Position numbers and translations under genes: made by a program
Assembly (NCBI GenBank): GCA_029261235.1
Contig: JAJDBS010000250.1
Span: 1 to 55,666, forward strand
Source: Nitrospirales bacterium
GTDB lineage: Bacteria > Nitrospirota > Nitrospiria > Nitrospirales > UBA8639
Direction: 5' to 3'
DNA length: 55,666 bases
Notes under the pieces: generated by a model
Seen by the model: only the letters and a program-made list of their open reading frames with translations
Database searches by the model: none
What the model was told of the DNA's origin: nothing
Shown here: positions 36,353 through 46,600 of the stretch, piece by piece
Layout: every line of letters starts with the position of its first letter
Numbering within the stretch: position 1 is the first letter of the stretch

Positions 36353-37870
36353 ATGACTGACTCCATAACAACAGACCCCACCGCCGATCCATGGATTGAG
36401 ATTGGGCCTCAGGCCCTGGATGAGGCCTTGCTCAGCCAACGCGCGTGGCGCATGCCAGACATCGTGATTTACCAGCATGGGCCTGAAGAATGGTGGGTCG
36501 CACCGCTTGATGAAGAATTGCCGTTGGTCCGCCTCAATCGCATGGGCGCCGCCTTACTCGGTGCGATGGATGGCCGCCTGACCATTGGAGCCTTGCTGAA
36601 CCAATATGGCAAATGGGTCTGTAGCCCCTCCCAGCAGACTGGGCGCTGGCATCTGGAACGGTGGGCGCAACCGCGGTTTTCACTGGCCTACTATGGCACC
36701 GAACCACCCAGTGGACACAGTGCTGAAGCAAAGTGGGATCTGTTACTCCAAAAAGTTCGGGAAGGCTGGCACCAAAACGTCAAAGCGGAAACCGAAGATC
36801 ATCTGTCCACATTCCATGTCCAGGGCATTCAAGGCCCACACGGGCATTTTGAACTCATAGAAACCACCGTTTCCCATTTATTCAGAGAACCTTGTGAAGC
36901 CATGAATGGGACCACCTATGGGCGACTTCTTGGAAAAACACTTCGTCAAATGGGCTGGCTCTCGCCAAAGCCCAAACAGATTGTAGAAGTGGGTGCCGGC
37001 TTAGGATATGTCTCGAAAGAGCTTGGGGGAGAGCTGACTGCAGAAGAACGGAAAGATATCAATTACACATTTCTCGACCTCACCGGCCCATTTCTTGGCT
37101 CGCAAACATCACTCGCTCGACAAGCAGGTTGGACCGCTAACGGCATTCAAGCCAATGCTGAATGTATGCCCTTGGCCGACCAATCTGTCGATTTATTGAT
37201 TGACAACGAAAACCTAGCCGACATGACACCAGTTCAATTTTCTGGCGACGAACTGCTGATGTTTAAAGGCGAGAACCCGGAACATGAGGAAGCCTTAGAC
37301 CTCATCCGGCGTATGCGACTCTCACTCATGCCGCCCTTTCCGGATGAAGTCATTTTCAATTACGGAGCGATTCAATTTCTACAGGAAGTTTGGCGTGTCT
37401 TGAAACCCGGCGGACGCGCGATCCTCGTCGAATTTGGCATTGAAGAAGATTGGCCCTCACCCGTCAAATTGCCCGGTCATACTGAGTATGAAGTGCAATT
37501 CAGCCATCTGCGCCATGCAGCAAAGTGGCTGGGCTTTCGCGAACAATATTGTACCCTGCCTCAACTCCTTGGCATGAAGCCTGATACGCAGGTTCTGTGC
37601 ACAGGAGCCGCGTATACTTTGCGACGAATTTGCCGTGAATTAGAAAAACCCTTTTCCGTCAGGGCTTATACCGAAAAAGAATTGGGGACTGCGCTAGGAG
37701 ACATTCTTCCCAAACTCACCGGCCTCCATTATCACAACGTCTTAGATCCGGCCTGGTTCGGCCTCTGGGACTTCAAGGTCATGCTCCTGGAAAAACCCGG
37801 TGGCATGAGCATCGGCCAACAACCCGCCTTCAAAGAATCCGCCGGCTTCCGCTGGTACACCCAACAGTAA
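36353..37870 (+). CDS. Methyltransferase with an N-terminal PqqD-like domain
   Basis: A 505-residue soluble protein. Residues about 30-90 include PLVRLNRMGAALLGAMDGRL followed by TIGALLNQY, which resembles PqqD-type peptide-binding domains (RiPP recognition elements). The middle has a class I methyltransferase core: IVEVGAGLGYVSKEL (about residue 210), a long insert, VDLLIDNENLAD and VWRVLKPGGRAILVEFG. The C-terminal 120 residues are unassigned. No precursor peptide or radical SAM gene is adjacent, so the peptide-binding idea is unsupported by context. Starts with ATG 36353; function unknown. Confidence 0.7.
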   Translation: MTDSITTDPTADPWIEIGPQALDEALLSQRAWRMPDIVIYQHGPEEWWVAPLDEELPLVRLNRMGAALLGAMDGRLTIGALLNQYGKWVCSPSQQTGRWHLERWAQPRFSLAYYGTEPPSGHSAEAKWDLLLQKVREGWHQNVKAETEDHLSTFHVQGIQGPHGHFELIETTVSHLFREPCEAMNGTTYGRLLGKTLRQMGWLSPKPKQIVEVGAGLGYVSKELGGELTAEERKDINYTFLDLTGPFLGSQTSLARQAGWTANGIQANAECMPLADQSVDLLIDNENLADMTPVQFSGDELLMFKGENPEHEEALDLIRRMRLSLMPPFPDEVIFNYGAIQFLQEVWRVLKPGGRAILVEFGIEEDWPSPVKLPGHTEYEVQFSHLRHAAKWLGFREQYCTLPQLLGMKPDTQVLCTGAAYTLRRICRELEKPFSVRAYTEKELGTALGDILPKLTGLHYHNVLDPAWFGLWDFKVMLLEKPGGMSIGQQPAFKESAGFRWYTQQ

Positions 37871-37896
37871 ACGTTCAAATCCTCTTCAAGAATCTA

Positions 37897-38832
37897 CTAA
37901 GTGTTACCCTTCAGTTTTAGTGCTAAATCGACCAGGATGCCTTCGCGGAGACCGTAATCGCTAACGAGACATGCTGCGAACTCAAAAGTTTCCATTATTC
38001 GGCGAAGGATTACCGTGCCTGCTACGATGACAAATTCTCGCCCTGGTTCAAGGCCGAGTATGCTCAAGCGCTGCCGACCTGTTTTTGAGATGAGCTCATT
38101 CTCTATTTTTTTGACCGTTAAAAAGGAGAGCTCGTAATTATGCACTTGGGTTCGATCATACTGTTTAAGGCCTTGGGCCATGGCGGCGAGCGTGGTGATG
38201 GTGCCCGCCGTTCCCACTAGTGAGATGTTTGGCATTTCTCGAAAAGTCTGTGCGACCTTGTCCAATTCTTTATCAATGAAGACTTCAGCATTCTGAAGAT
38301 CTTGTGTTGTTGGAGGGTCGTGATGGAATTCCCGTTCTAACAATCGTACAACGCCGAGATCCAACGATATCAATTGAGGTGGTAGTTCTTTTCGAGCAAG
38401 TATACATTCCGTACTCCCTCCGCCAATATCCAACCCTAAAAAATCACCCATCGACTCAGGCAATCCGAATCGAATCCCAAGTAAGGTTCGTCGGGCTTCC
38501 TCTTCACCGGTTAGGACTTCAACATCCCAGCCAGCTTCCTGTTTGACTCGCGTCAGAAAATCTTGGCGATTCTTCGATTCACGAACGGCACTGGTCGCCA
38601 CGACCGCTATCCCATCTAAGGTATATGACCTTGTTGTTTCTCTCCATTCTTTCAGCACCTCGACCACTCGATCTATCGCAGTCTCCGATAGGCGTTTATG
38701 TTCATCCACGCCTTCGCCCAGCCTGAGGATTCGACGATCCGCATCAATTTCTTTGAGTCCATGTGGCAGATTCACTTCTGCCACTAATAGCCTGCAGGTC
38801 AAAGTCCCAATATCAATGCCGACTAGGCGCAT
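37897..38832 (-). CDS. Ppx/GppA family phosphatase (exopolyphosphatase or pppGpp phosphatase)
   Basis: A 311-residue member of the sugar kinase/Hsp70/actin ATPase superfamily. Motifs present: GIDIGTLTCRLLVAE at the N-terminus (phosphate 1), VVATSAVRESKN, LTGEEEARRTLLGI, LGLDIGGGSTECILA (phosphate 2) and LVGTAGTITTLAAM. It is the short single-module form of the family, without the HD-like C-terminal extension of E. coli Ppx. It hydrolyses polyphosphate or pppGpp in the cytoplasm. ATG 38832, nine bases after GGAAGA, is preferred over GTG 38841. Confidence 0.88.
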   Translation of the reverse strand: MRLVGIDIGTLTCRLLVAEVNLPHGLKEIDADRRILRLGEGVDEHKRLSETAIDRVVEVLKEWRETTRSYTLDGIAVVATSAVRESKNRQDFLTRVKQEAGWDVEVLTGEEEARRTLLGIRFGLPESMGDFLGLDIGGGSTECILARKELPPQLISLDLGVVRLLEREFHHDPPTTQDLQNAEVFIDKELDKVAQTFREMPNISLVGTAGTITTLAAMAQGLKQYDRTQVHNYELSFLTVKKIENELISKTGRQRLSILGLEPGREFVIVAGTVILRRIMETFEFAACLVSDYGLREGILVDLALKLKGNT

Positions 38833-38969
38833 GATCGTCACTCTTCCGTTTCAACGCTATTCGCAGCCAAACCGTTTACGTTTGTCAATGATCACAAACA
38901 TCACAGTGAAATAATCTGGCCTTCTTTTCCAGTCTGATATTTCTGTGTTAGGATTTTCTGTATTCATTG

Positions 38970-38992
38970 CCTAGTGGCTTGAAGCCACTAGG
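38970..38992. promoter_or_regulatory. Perfect 11-base inverted repeat before the YggX-like gene
   Basis: CCTAGTGGCTT and AAGCCACTAGG flank one central G, giving a perfect palindrome 27 bases upstream of the ATG at 39019 and between divergent genes. No T-run follows, so it is more likely an operator or a 5'-leader hairpin than a terminator. Confidence 0.45.
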
Positions 38993-39018
38993 GTCCTAAC
39001 CTACAAAAGGAGAGTCGA

Positions 39019-39291
39019 ATGGCACAAGTTCATTGCCGTAAATGCGAAAAGGATAGTGACGCGATCACAGATAATTTGTTTATGGGAAAGCTCGAAGCTG
39101 AAGTGAAGGAAAAGGTCTGTCAGGCCTGCTGGACTGAATGGGCTGGTCCCGGAGGAACCAAAACAATGGTCATCAACGAGTATCAGCTCAATCTGGGAGA
39201 TGAAAGTGCCCGAGAAACACTTAAAAAGCAAATGCGAACCTTTTTGAAGTTAGATGATACGAATGAAGAATTTAAAGACTATCGAGTTTGA
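39019..39291 (+). CDS. YggX-like (Fe(II)-trafficking) protein with extra CxxC motifs
   Basis: A 90-residue cytoplasmic protein. VCQACWTEWAGPGGTKTMVI followed by NEYQLNL and LKKQMRTFL matches the core of YggX (AWAQWQHKQTMLINEKKLN, with the later MVNFLF), a small protein linked to iron handling and protection of Fe-S clusters. Unlike E. coli YggX it has two CxxC pairs (CRKC at residues 6-9, CQAC at 34-37) that could bind zinc or iron. Good ribosome site AAAGGAG before the ATG. It stands alone after a strong palindrome. Confidence 0.75.
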   Translation: MAQVHCRKCEKDSDAITDNLFMGKLEAEVKEKVCQACWTEWAGPGGTKTMVINEYQLNLGDESARETLKKQMRTFLKLDDTNEEFKDYRV

Positions 39292-39443
39292 TCACCAGGC
39301 AAGGGTGGTCTTCCTCAGAATTTCGGTTTGTGTTTGATCGAATATGAGCGGGTTTACTCAATGGCTCTATGACAACATTTTTATGCCACGCTCCATGTCG
39401 AGTTTCTCTTGAACGATTATCTCATGCACGATAGGATGATGTG

Positions 39444-40004
39444 ATGGATGTTCCACTCGGCAAAGGTGTCGTGCTCATTGCCACCCCGGCGCTTCGTGAT
39501 CCCAATTTCCGTCAAACGGTTATTCTGTTGTGTGAGTATGGCCCAGAAGGTGCTTTGGGAGTGGTCTTGAATCGGCCAACTGAAATGAATATCACAGAAG
39601 TGCTGCCGCAGGTGCCTATACTTGAGGGCCAACCACATCGTGTGTTCAACGGAGGACCAGTCCAAAAAGATAGCTTACTCGTGTTGTATCATCTCAATGA
39701 GGAAGTCGAAGATACCCATGCCGTGTTGGATGGTGTCTATCTTGGCGGGAATACTGAGACTCTCAAGCGAATCCTCGAAGTCCCTGCCGAGGAGGAATCC
39801 TTCCGAGCCTATATGGGCTATTCCGGTTGGGGCCCAGGACAACTAGAGAATGAAATGAAAAGCGGATCCTGGCTCATCATGCCAGCTAAGCCCAAGTTCG
39901 TATTTGAAAACCAACCATCCGGATTATGGGTTGAAGTACTTCAAACGTTCGGTGATGAATATAGTATGTATGCCCACATGCCCGTCGATCCCAGCCTCAA
40001 TTAA
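39444..40004 (+). CDS. YqgE/AlgH family protein
   Basis: A 186-residue protein of the DUF179 family. Typical motifs are VLIATPALRDPNFRQTVILL, GALGVVLNRPTE, FNGGPV and YMGYSGWGPGQLENE. The family has a known fold, but its biochemical role is unsettled; in Pseudomonas AlgH influences alginate and virulence gene expression. ATG 39444 is preferred over GTG 39441. It is 152 bases after the YggX-like gene and could be separately transcribed. Confidence 0.9.
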   Translation: MDVPLGKGVVLIATPALRDPNFRQTVILLCEYGPEGALGVVLNRPTEMNITEVLPQVPILEGQPHRVFNGGPVQKDSLLVLYHLNEEVEDTHAVLDGVYLGGNTETLKRILEVPAEEESFRAYMGYSGWGPGQLENEMKSGSWLIMPAKPKFVFENQPSGLWVEVLQTFGDEYSMYAHMPVDPSLN

Positions 40005-40068
40005 TCTTATCATCCCCTCGGTCTCTCTCCTTTACACTTATTGGCCGTCATTAAGCGCCAAGCCGCCT

Positions 40069-40440
40069 CTAGCTTGTTAATTCTTCCGGGGACCGCTTCC
40101 ACGTTGCTGCATCGACCACTAACTGCTTTCTTCCGGTCTTAAGATCTCGATCAATCGACAAGTCACCATACGGAACAGATAGCGGCTTCTGAATCCATCG
40201 CGGCGCCACATGAGTCACATTCCAGGGTCTGAAAAATTTACTCCACCATGATGTTCCTGCATTCAAATCCAACACCGCGCCTTCCTGCACGCATCTCACC
40301 ACCTTCCCCTGGCCCTTCCATAGCACTTGCTCTGATTGCCCAGCTTCTGCCTTCTGAAGAATCACCACACTAATCATGTTCCCCACCATCGAAAGAAGCC
40401 ATGTTTTCACTTCATCAATCGAATGAATCGATTCCGTCAC
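40069..40440 (-). CDS. Hypothetical cytoplasmic protein
   Basis: A 123-residue frame with GTG start and a GGAG nine bases upstream. It contains VVRCVQEGAVLDLNAGTSWW and several tryptophans, no signal peptide and no membrane helix. The composition is that of a real protein, but I recognise no family. It converges on yqgE with 64 bases between them and is divergent from the ampG-like gene. Confidence 0.55.
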   Translation of the reverse strand: MTESIHSIDEVKTWLLSMVGNMISVVILQKAEAGQSEQVLWKGQGKVVRCVQEGAVLDLNAGTSWWSKFFRPWNVTHVAPRWIQKPLSVPYGDLSIDRDLKTGRKQLVVDAATWKRSPEELTS

Positions 40441-40582
40441 ACGCTTTACTCCGTATCTTCTTTTAATAATTTCTCAATTGAGAAGCATTTACAGCGCTCA
40501 CCCAACACAACACAGTCACTCACTACCTTACCACTGCCGTCGTGACAAGACCTAAGAATAGTTATTTGATAAAGTCATAACT

Positions 40583-41860
40583 ATGCACACGCCTGACCAG
40601 TCATCTTCTTGGCTGGGGAATTTCCTCACACTTCTCTTTGGCCCCAAAATGCTGATCATGTTATTGACCGGCTTTTCTTCCGGCCTCCCACTTCTGCTCA
40701 CTGGCTCTACACTCAAATGGTGGATGGCGGAAGAAGGCCTGGAATTGACGACTATTGGACTGTTTGGACTCGTCGGTCTGCCTTATACCTTAAAATTTTT
40801 GTGGGCTCCGTTCATGGACAAGATGATTCCACCATTTGGCGGACGACGCCGTGGATGGATGCTCATAACCCAAGTGGTATTGATGGGGGCAATCGCTTCA
40901 TTGTCCTTCACCAAGCCTTCGATTCATTTAACCACTATTGTGGCTTTGTCTCTCTTGGTGACCTTTTTTAGCGCAAGCCAAGACATTGTGCTAGACGCCT
41001 ACCGCCGAGAGCATTTACGAGATGAAGAACTGGGGATTGGGTCCTCGATATTTGTTAATGGGTACAGAATCGGGAATCTTACATCAGGTGCCGTGGCTCT
41101 ACTTCTCGCTGATTTTCTTTCTTGGCCTACGGCCTATATCGTCATGGGAGTGCTTATGTCCGTGGGGATTGTGGCCACACTGTTGGCGCCAGAACCAACC
41201 ATCGAAGCTTCTCCCCCAACATCATTTCAAGAAGCCTTTACCGGACCGTTCCTTGAATTTTGCCAGCGTCCAGGATGGATGACGATTCTGTTGTTTATAT
41301 TGTTGTATAAAATTGGCGACAGCATGGCGTCGGAAATGCTCTCGCCTTTTTGGGTGGATTTAGAGGTTTCAAAATCTACCGCGGCAGGAATTGTTAAAAC
41401 ATTTGGCTTCGCTGCCAGTATTGCAGGTGGCTTTATTGCAGGACTTGTGGTCTATCGCTGGGGAATTATTTCGTCACTCCTAATTTTTGGTTTCCTTCAA
41501 ATGATTTCCACTGCAGGCTTTGCTCTCCTGGCAATTTTTGGCAATCACCTATCCTTACTCACTGCTGTCATTGCCTTTGAAAATCTTACTGGTGGAATGG
41601 GCACCACCGCATTTGTGGCATTCATGGCGAGTCTCACAGACAAACGCTTCACCGCCACGCAATATGCTCTTCTGAGCAGTATTATGGGCATTCCACGGGT
41701 CTTGGCCGGCTCAATCACTGGGGTCTTAGCGACCGGGTTAGGCTGGACTGGATTTTTTATCGTCTGTACCCTATTGGCCATCCCGGGCTTACTCTTAATT
41801 CCATACCTTCGACGGGTCATGAACATGACCGCCTCTCAGAATCTTCCGGTCTCCTCATGA
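40583..41860 (+). CDS. ampG: AmpG-like MFS permease (muropeptide transporter family)
   Basis: A 425-residue major-facilitator protein with about 12 membrane helices. The region MLLTGFSSGLPLLLTGSTLK, then LVGLPYTLKFLWAPFMDKM and SASQDIVLDAYRRE, is diagnostic of AmpG, which imports anhydromuropeptides for cell-wall recycling. The following polysaccharide deacetylase gene is in the same direction but 250 bases away. Substrate is inferred from family only. Confidence 0.88.
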   Translation: MHTPDQSSSWLGNFLTLLFGPKMLIMLLTGFSSGLPLLLTGSTLKWWMAEEGLELTTIGLFGLVGLPYTLKFLWAPFMDKMIPPFGGRRRGWMLITQVVLMGAIASLSFTKPSIHLTTIVALSLLVTFFSASQDIVLDAYRREHLRDEELGIGSSIFVNGYRIGNLTSGAVALLLADFLSWPTAYIVMGVLMSVGIVATLLAPEPTIEASPPTSFQEAFTGPFLEFCQRPGWMTILLFILLYKIGDSMASEMLSPFWVDLEVSKSTAAGIVKTFGFAASIAGGFIAGLVVYRWGIISSLLIFGFLQMISTAGFALLAIFGNHLSLLTAVIAFENLTGGMGTTAFVAFMASLTDKRFTATQYALLSSIMGIPRVLAGSITGVLATGLGWTGFFIVCTLLAIPGLLLIPYLRRVMNMTASQNLPVSS

Positions 41861-42109
41861 GACGACTGCCTAACAATCACACAGAAACTGAAAGCGAGAG
41901 AACCACAGCCAACAAGGACAAAACAACGTTTTCCAAAGATTGGATTGAGACAAAATATCTTCTGGGCGGGACAATGTATTAAAATACTCAGTTTTTTTGT
42001 GAGGAAAATCCAGCACCAATTCGCAGACAATACTAATATCGACATCAAGCTTTACACTGCCACATCCTTCCGCACCAACATGGCGTCGGGACTCAACGGA
42101 TAAGCTCAC

Positions 42110-42760
42110 GTGATTGAAAAGATATTAGGGACCTGCATACGCAGTATTCCATCGAAGGAGAAGGTCCTATATCTGACCTTTGATGATGGCCCGCATGAAC
42201 ATTGCACGACTAAGGTGCTCAACTTACTTGCGCAGCATCGGGCTCAGGCCACGTTTTTTCTCGTGGCCGCCGCATTACAAAAACATCTCTCAGTCGGACG
42301 GTCGATCGTGTCTCATGGCCACCATATAGGCAACCATTCTTTGGATCACAAATATCATCATTTCTTTTTGAATGATCGCTTCCTCATGAAGTGGATAAGA
42401 AGCGCCCAAGACGTGATCGAACAGTCCCTTCAAGTTCAGACGATTGGTTTTCGATCGCCCTTGGGAATTCGAACGCCGCACTTGGGAATCGCATTACGTA
42501 AACTCGAGTATCCATTAATCCATTGGAATCAACGGTTTTTTGATACACAACGAGGACTTCCCAAAAAATCTATTGTGAAGAGAGTGTCGAACTTTCGCTC
42601 AGGAGATATTCTTCTGCTACATGACACGCATATCAAACATGATAAATCCTTCTTTGAAGGACTCGAGTTATTACTGATTCACGCACACCAGGCCGGATTT
42701 ACGTTCAAAGCAATCCCCAACAATTTAGTTGGTCGTAACGAGAAGCTCCCTATTTCTTAA
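42110..42760 (+). CDS. Polysaccharide deacetylase (NodB homology domain)
   Basis: A 216-residue protein. The family motifs are all visible: LTFDDGPHEH (catalytic base and metal Asp), SHGHHIGNHSLDH (metal histidines), GFRSPLG, and DILLLHD near the C-terminus. No signal peptide or membrane segment is evident, so the substrate is either cytoplasmic or reached by an unrecognised route. Start is GTG 42110; a TAA lies three codons upstream in frame, and the ribosome site is weak. The stop is two bases from that of the convergent DUF1295 gene. Confidence 0.88.
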   Translation: MIEKILGTCIRSIPSKEKVLYLTFDDGPHEHCTTKVLNLLAQHRAQATFFLVAAALQKHLSVGRSIVSHGHHIGNHSLDHKYHHFFLNDRFLMKWIRSAQDVIEQSLQVQTIGFRSPLGIRTPHLGIALRKLEYPLIHWNQRFFDTQRGLPKKSIVKRVSNFRSGDILLLHDTHIKHDKSFFEGLELLLIHAHQAGFTFKAIPNNLVGRNEKLPIS

Positions 42761-42761
42761 C

Positions 42762-43559
42762 TTACTTCTTTTCTGGAAACCACGGGAAAAACATGTTCGT
42801 CGTGCGTTGATACTCTCGATAGCTATCCCCTCGACTAACCAGGGCTTGTGTTTCAGCCCATGGAACACCCGTTACCCATCGCAACGCGCTCATCATCAAG
42901 CACGGCCATATGACGGCGAGCCCGGACCAGGGAAGCCCAATGGCTAAAGGAACATAAGCCCACCAGTGCAACGATTCAAAAAAGTAGTTGGGATGACGCG
43001 AATATCGCCATAAACCAGATTGCAAGGTCTTCCCCTTATTTAGAGGATCACGACGAAACAACTCAAGCTGACGATCTGCGACGGCTTCACCAATAACGGC
43101 GACAAGAAAAATGGTCACACCAAGAATATCCCACCAGCGAATACCATCGGCTGGGTGACTCATCACCCAACATAACAATCCTGCGAAAAAGAGACAGGCA
43201 GGTACTTGAAGTTGGAAATAGCCAAACATCCCCACAGATTCCCAGCCTCCCAATATTGTGCGAATCTTTTGGTAGCGAGGGTCTTCTGACTTTCTCCATA
43301 CTCGATGGCTAAACAAGTGATACCCAAGACGAACGGCATAGAGAATTGCCATTGCAGAAATAAGTGCTCGACGAGAAAGATCGCCTTCACTCGTCACTCC
43401 ACAAACGAGAACAATCACGCCAAAGGCGAGGCAAAACCCGACATCAGCCAAGGAGGCATTTCGTACTCGAAGATATAGAATCCACAAGATGGTAAAGAAC
43501 CCAGTTACCCATAGGATCCATTCCCATAGAGTGAACAGTGTAAAAATTTCGGTAGACAT
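42762..43559 (-). CDS. DUF1295 family membrane protein (steroid 5-alpha-reductase-like)
   Basis: A 265-residue polytopic membrane protein. The signature GLWRYSRHPNYFFE, together with FRRDPLNKGK before it and SRGDSYREYQRTTNMFFPWF at the C-terminus, identifies the DUF1295 branch of the steroid 5-alpha-reductase/isoprenylcysteine methyltransferase fold. The substrate in bacteria is unknown, probably a lipid. It ends tail-to-tail with the deacetylase. Confidence 0.88.
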   Translation of the reverse strand: MSTEIFTLFTLWEWILWVTGFFTILWILYLRVRNASLADVGFCLAFGVIVLVCGVTSEGDLSRRALISAMAILYAVRLGYHLFSHRVWRKSEDPRYQKIRTILGGWESVGMFGYFQLQVPACLFFAGLLCWVMSHPADGIRWWDILGVTIFLVAVIGEAVADRQLELFRRDPLNKGKTLQSGLWRYSRHPNYFFESLHWWAYVPLAIGLPWSGLAVIWPCLMMSALRWVTGVPWAETQALVSRGDSYREYQRTTNMFFPWFPEKK

Positions 43560-43614
43560 CTGGCTTGGTCAGCCAAAAAGGAGAAGCAGTACGGATCGCT
43601 ACAGATGAAGAGAT

Positions 43615-46600
43615 TTAATGAGCTGCTAGGGCTAAGGGATTCTGAACGTTCCCTGATACTGTTACTGGAGTCATGACCACTTCCACTAAAAAGACCTGGT
43701 CACTGGGGACCTTACCCTCTTGAATTAAAGCCTCACGAATGCGCTGCGCTCGTGCTTGGGCCAACGCGCGCAATTGCCCGTCATCGACAACGATTCCTTC
43801 AAGAATTTTGGACTTCATTTCATCGGCAGTCAAAGGCCTGGGATCCGCCTGAGGTTTCTTGGCGTCTGAAGATTTGGCCACCTGAGTTAATGCTGCCTCT
43901 CCAAATTTTTCCACGAAGAATTGCGTGAGGTACTGCGTCTCTTCCTTTGGAGTCAATTCTAATTGTGCCACGGCTGCAGAAGTTTGATCCCCAGAAGGGG
44001 GCTGTTGCACAAATTTGACCTTTTTCAGTTGGGTGAGCAGCTTGGCTTCCGCTAAAGCGCTGCGATCCACTTCCGAGTCAGCTGCACCAGTAATATCAAG
44101 TCGCAATGCTGGTCGATCAGATAATGCTTTAGCTAAGGCCACTAATTTTTCTTGTTCAGGCGGCGGTATTTCCTTCACGCCGGCTGGAAACGCAATATAT
44201 TTTAGCGCATCAGGGTCATCCCCCATCACCCCCCCCACGAGCCCGCCAACGAGTGAAAACGGGGATGTCGCAATTTTCGTCAGCAGATTCACTAAGGCAT
44301 TCCAAATAATGCCGCCATAACTAAACTCCGGATCATCGATATTGCCACTAATAGGAAGATCAATATCAATAAGACCCTTCCGATCCTTCAAAAGAGCCAG
44401 GGCGAGAGGAATAGGTAAGGACATCGCGTCCGGGCTCTCCACCTTGCTACCCATCGTCATTTGGTCAATCAACACCTTATTTTCCCCAACCAACTCCTTT
44501 TGAGAAAGCTTATAGGCGAGATCTAATGACAGCTTGCCTTTCGTAATGGGATACCCCGCAAATTTTCCTGAATATGGAGAAATCGTGGCGAGATTCAAAT
44601 TCTCAAACACCACACTCACATCCGTATAGGCGTCTTCGCTCAAAGGATTGATTTGGCCCTTAATTTTAAAGGGCGCGTACTTATCCACTTTTCCACTCAG
44701 ATCGACATCGGCCTTAGCCAATTGCTCAGAAGACAGACCTTTGATCGTCCCTGAAAATTCCTGAATCTTCGTGGCCACATTGGGTGTAATGGAACGATCA
44801 GCCATCTGGAATTGAAGATTATCAATCCGAACGGTCTCTATTTGAACCGGGAGTGGAGGTGTCGAGGGCTCTTCAGCTTGTGACGTTTCATCTTCAGTCG
44901 CAGATTCTTCACCATCTGCTGGTGCCTCGTCTATCTGCCCAGGTGGGGCAAAGAGACGTGCCATATTAGATGTTCCATCCGGGTCAATTGAAAAGACAAC
45001 CCCTGGCGTAATGAGGGCGACCTCTTGAATCTTCACCGTTGTGGGCTCAACATTCAGCGCAAGACCATTGACCGCAAACTCTTTCCACAGAAGAAAGGGT
45101 TTCGAATTTTCCGGATCGACAAAAGCCAATTGTGAAATACCAATAGAACCAGCATACGTCACCATAGGCTCCGTTTTTGATGCGTCTTGGTAATGAGTCT
45201 TCCCTGCCACACTCACGGCTCCACTCCCAATGGCAAATTGCACAAATGGGGCTAAGTACGGCTCAAAAGGCTTGAGAGCAATATCAGTCAGTGCCACATT
45301 CATCTCAACGGATAAGGGCTCAACATTGACAGTGCCTTTGAAATCGGCCTTCCCCGTCTCATTCAGCTGAAAAGAAAGATCAATCGGGAGAGGCTGATCC
45401 AACGCAGATGAAACTTGCGACGTGTGAAAATGGAGCGCCTCAACCAACACGCGTGCTGGCTCTGCTGGTTGCCGATCTTCCACATCAATGGTGAAGTTAG
45501 CCAAATCCAACTCTTCAACAAGCACGTTCCATGGAGCGTCATCCTTCCCTGATTCGGGCTCGATAGCTGATGGAGATGCAGTCGACGATGATTGATGTGA
45601 AGATTCCACAGGGGCGAACAACGGTTGATAATTCATGGTGCCCTCTTTATCAACCCACCCGATAAAGCGAGCATCCCGCGCGGCGATCGAGGGAATCGTC
45701 ACCGACTGCTTGGCGACATCAACACTCACGCCCTTCACCTCAAAAAGTGGAACCGTAATGACTGGATCAGACGAACCGGCTTCGCGAATCTGAAGATCCT
45801 GAATCGTCACATTCCCCTGACTCACTCTGACATCCACGCCGTCAGCAGTCGTCAACAATTCATACTGGCCATTCACGTCCAACAGGCCTTCAGGAATTTG
45901 AAATCGAAATTGATCCTGAATATAGGTCCACAGTGTATGCAACCGGATCTTTTCGAGCGCCAATCGACCATCAGAAGCAAAAGGATCTAACGTCAACATT
46001 CCTTCCCAGCTGATGCGCTCGCCATCACCCAACTCCGCCGATAACGAATAGGGATTGGCTTGATCTTTTTTCGTGGTAAATTTCTCTAACGTGAGATTGA
46101 TAGGCACCAAATGGGCCACAAACGGAGTCGGCTTCGAGACATCCTGAAATTCAAGCATGCCCTGCTGGATCTGGATTTTCTGAATAAAGACGGGAGGTAA
46201 CCCAGCAGGCTCCTCCGTCGAAATCTCTGAAGGCTCAACTTCTTGGGGGGGACCTTTCTCATCAGATGGCTTGCCCAAGTCAGCGAGATTGAGCGACCCA
46301 TCCGGGCGGACAATAGCCAATCCATGGGGCAACCCTAGGCGAATCTCATCAAACGTATACGCCTGATTCTTGATAGACGACAGCGCCTCAAAATCGACAA
46401 AGAGGTCATCGAAGCCCGCGAGGGGGGACCCATCGGATTCTTGGATCGCAAAGCCTTGTATCTGTAACTTAAAGAGAAAGGGATTGAACGATGCCTCTTT
46501 GATAGAGACCGGCCGATTCAATTCCTCCGTCAACATCGGAGGGAGCTTATTGGTAATCGCCCAAGGCACAGCTAAGAATCCAAGGACCGTATACAGGAGA

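Noticed and set aside
41836-42109. Minus-strand frames between ampG and the deacetylase gene
   Set aside because: They overlap the end of ampG, lack ribosome sites and have unnatural composition.
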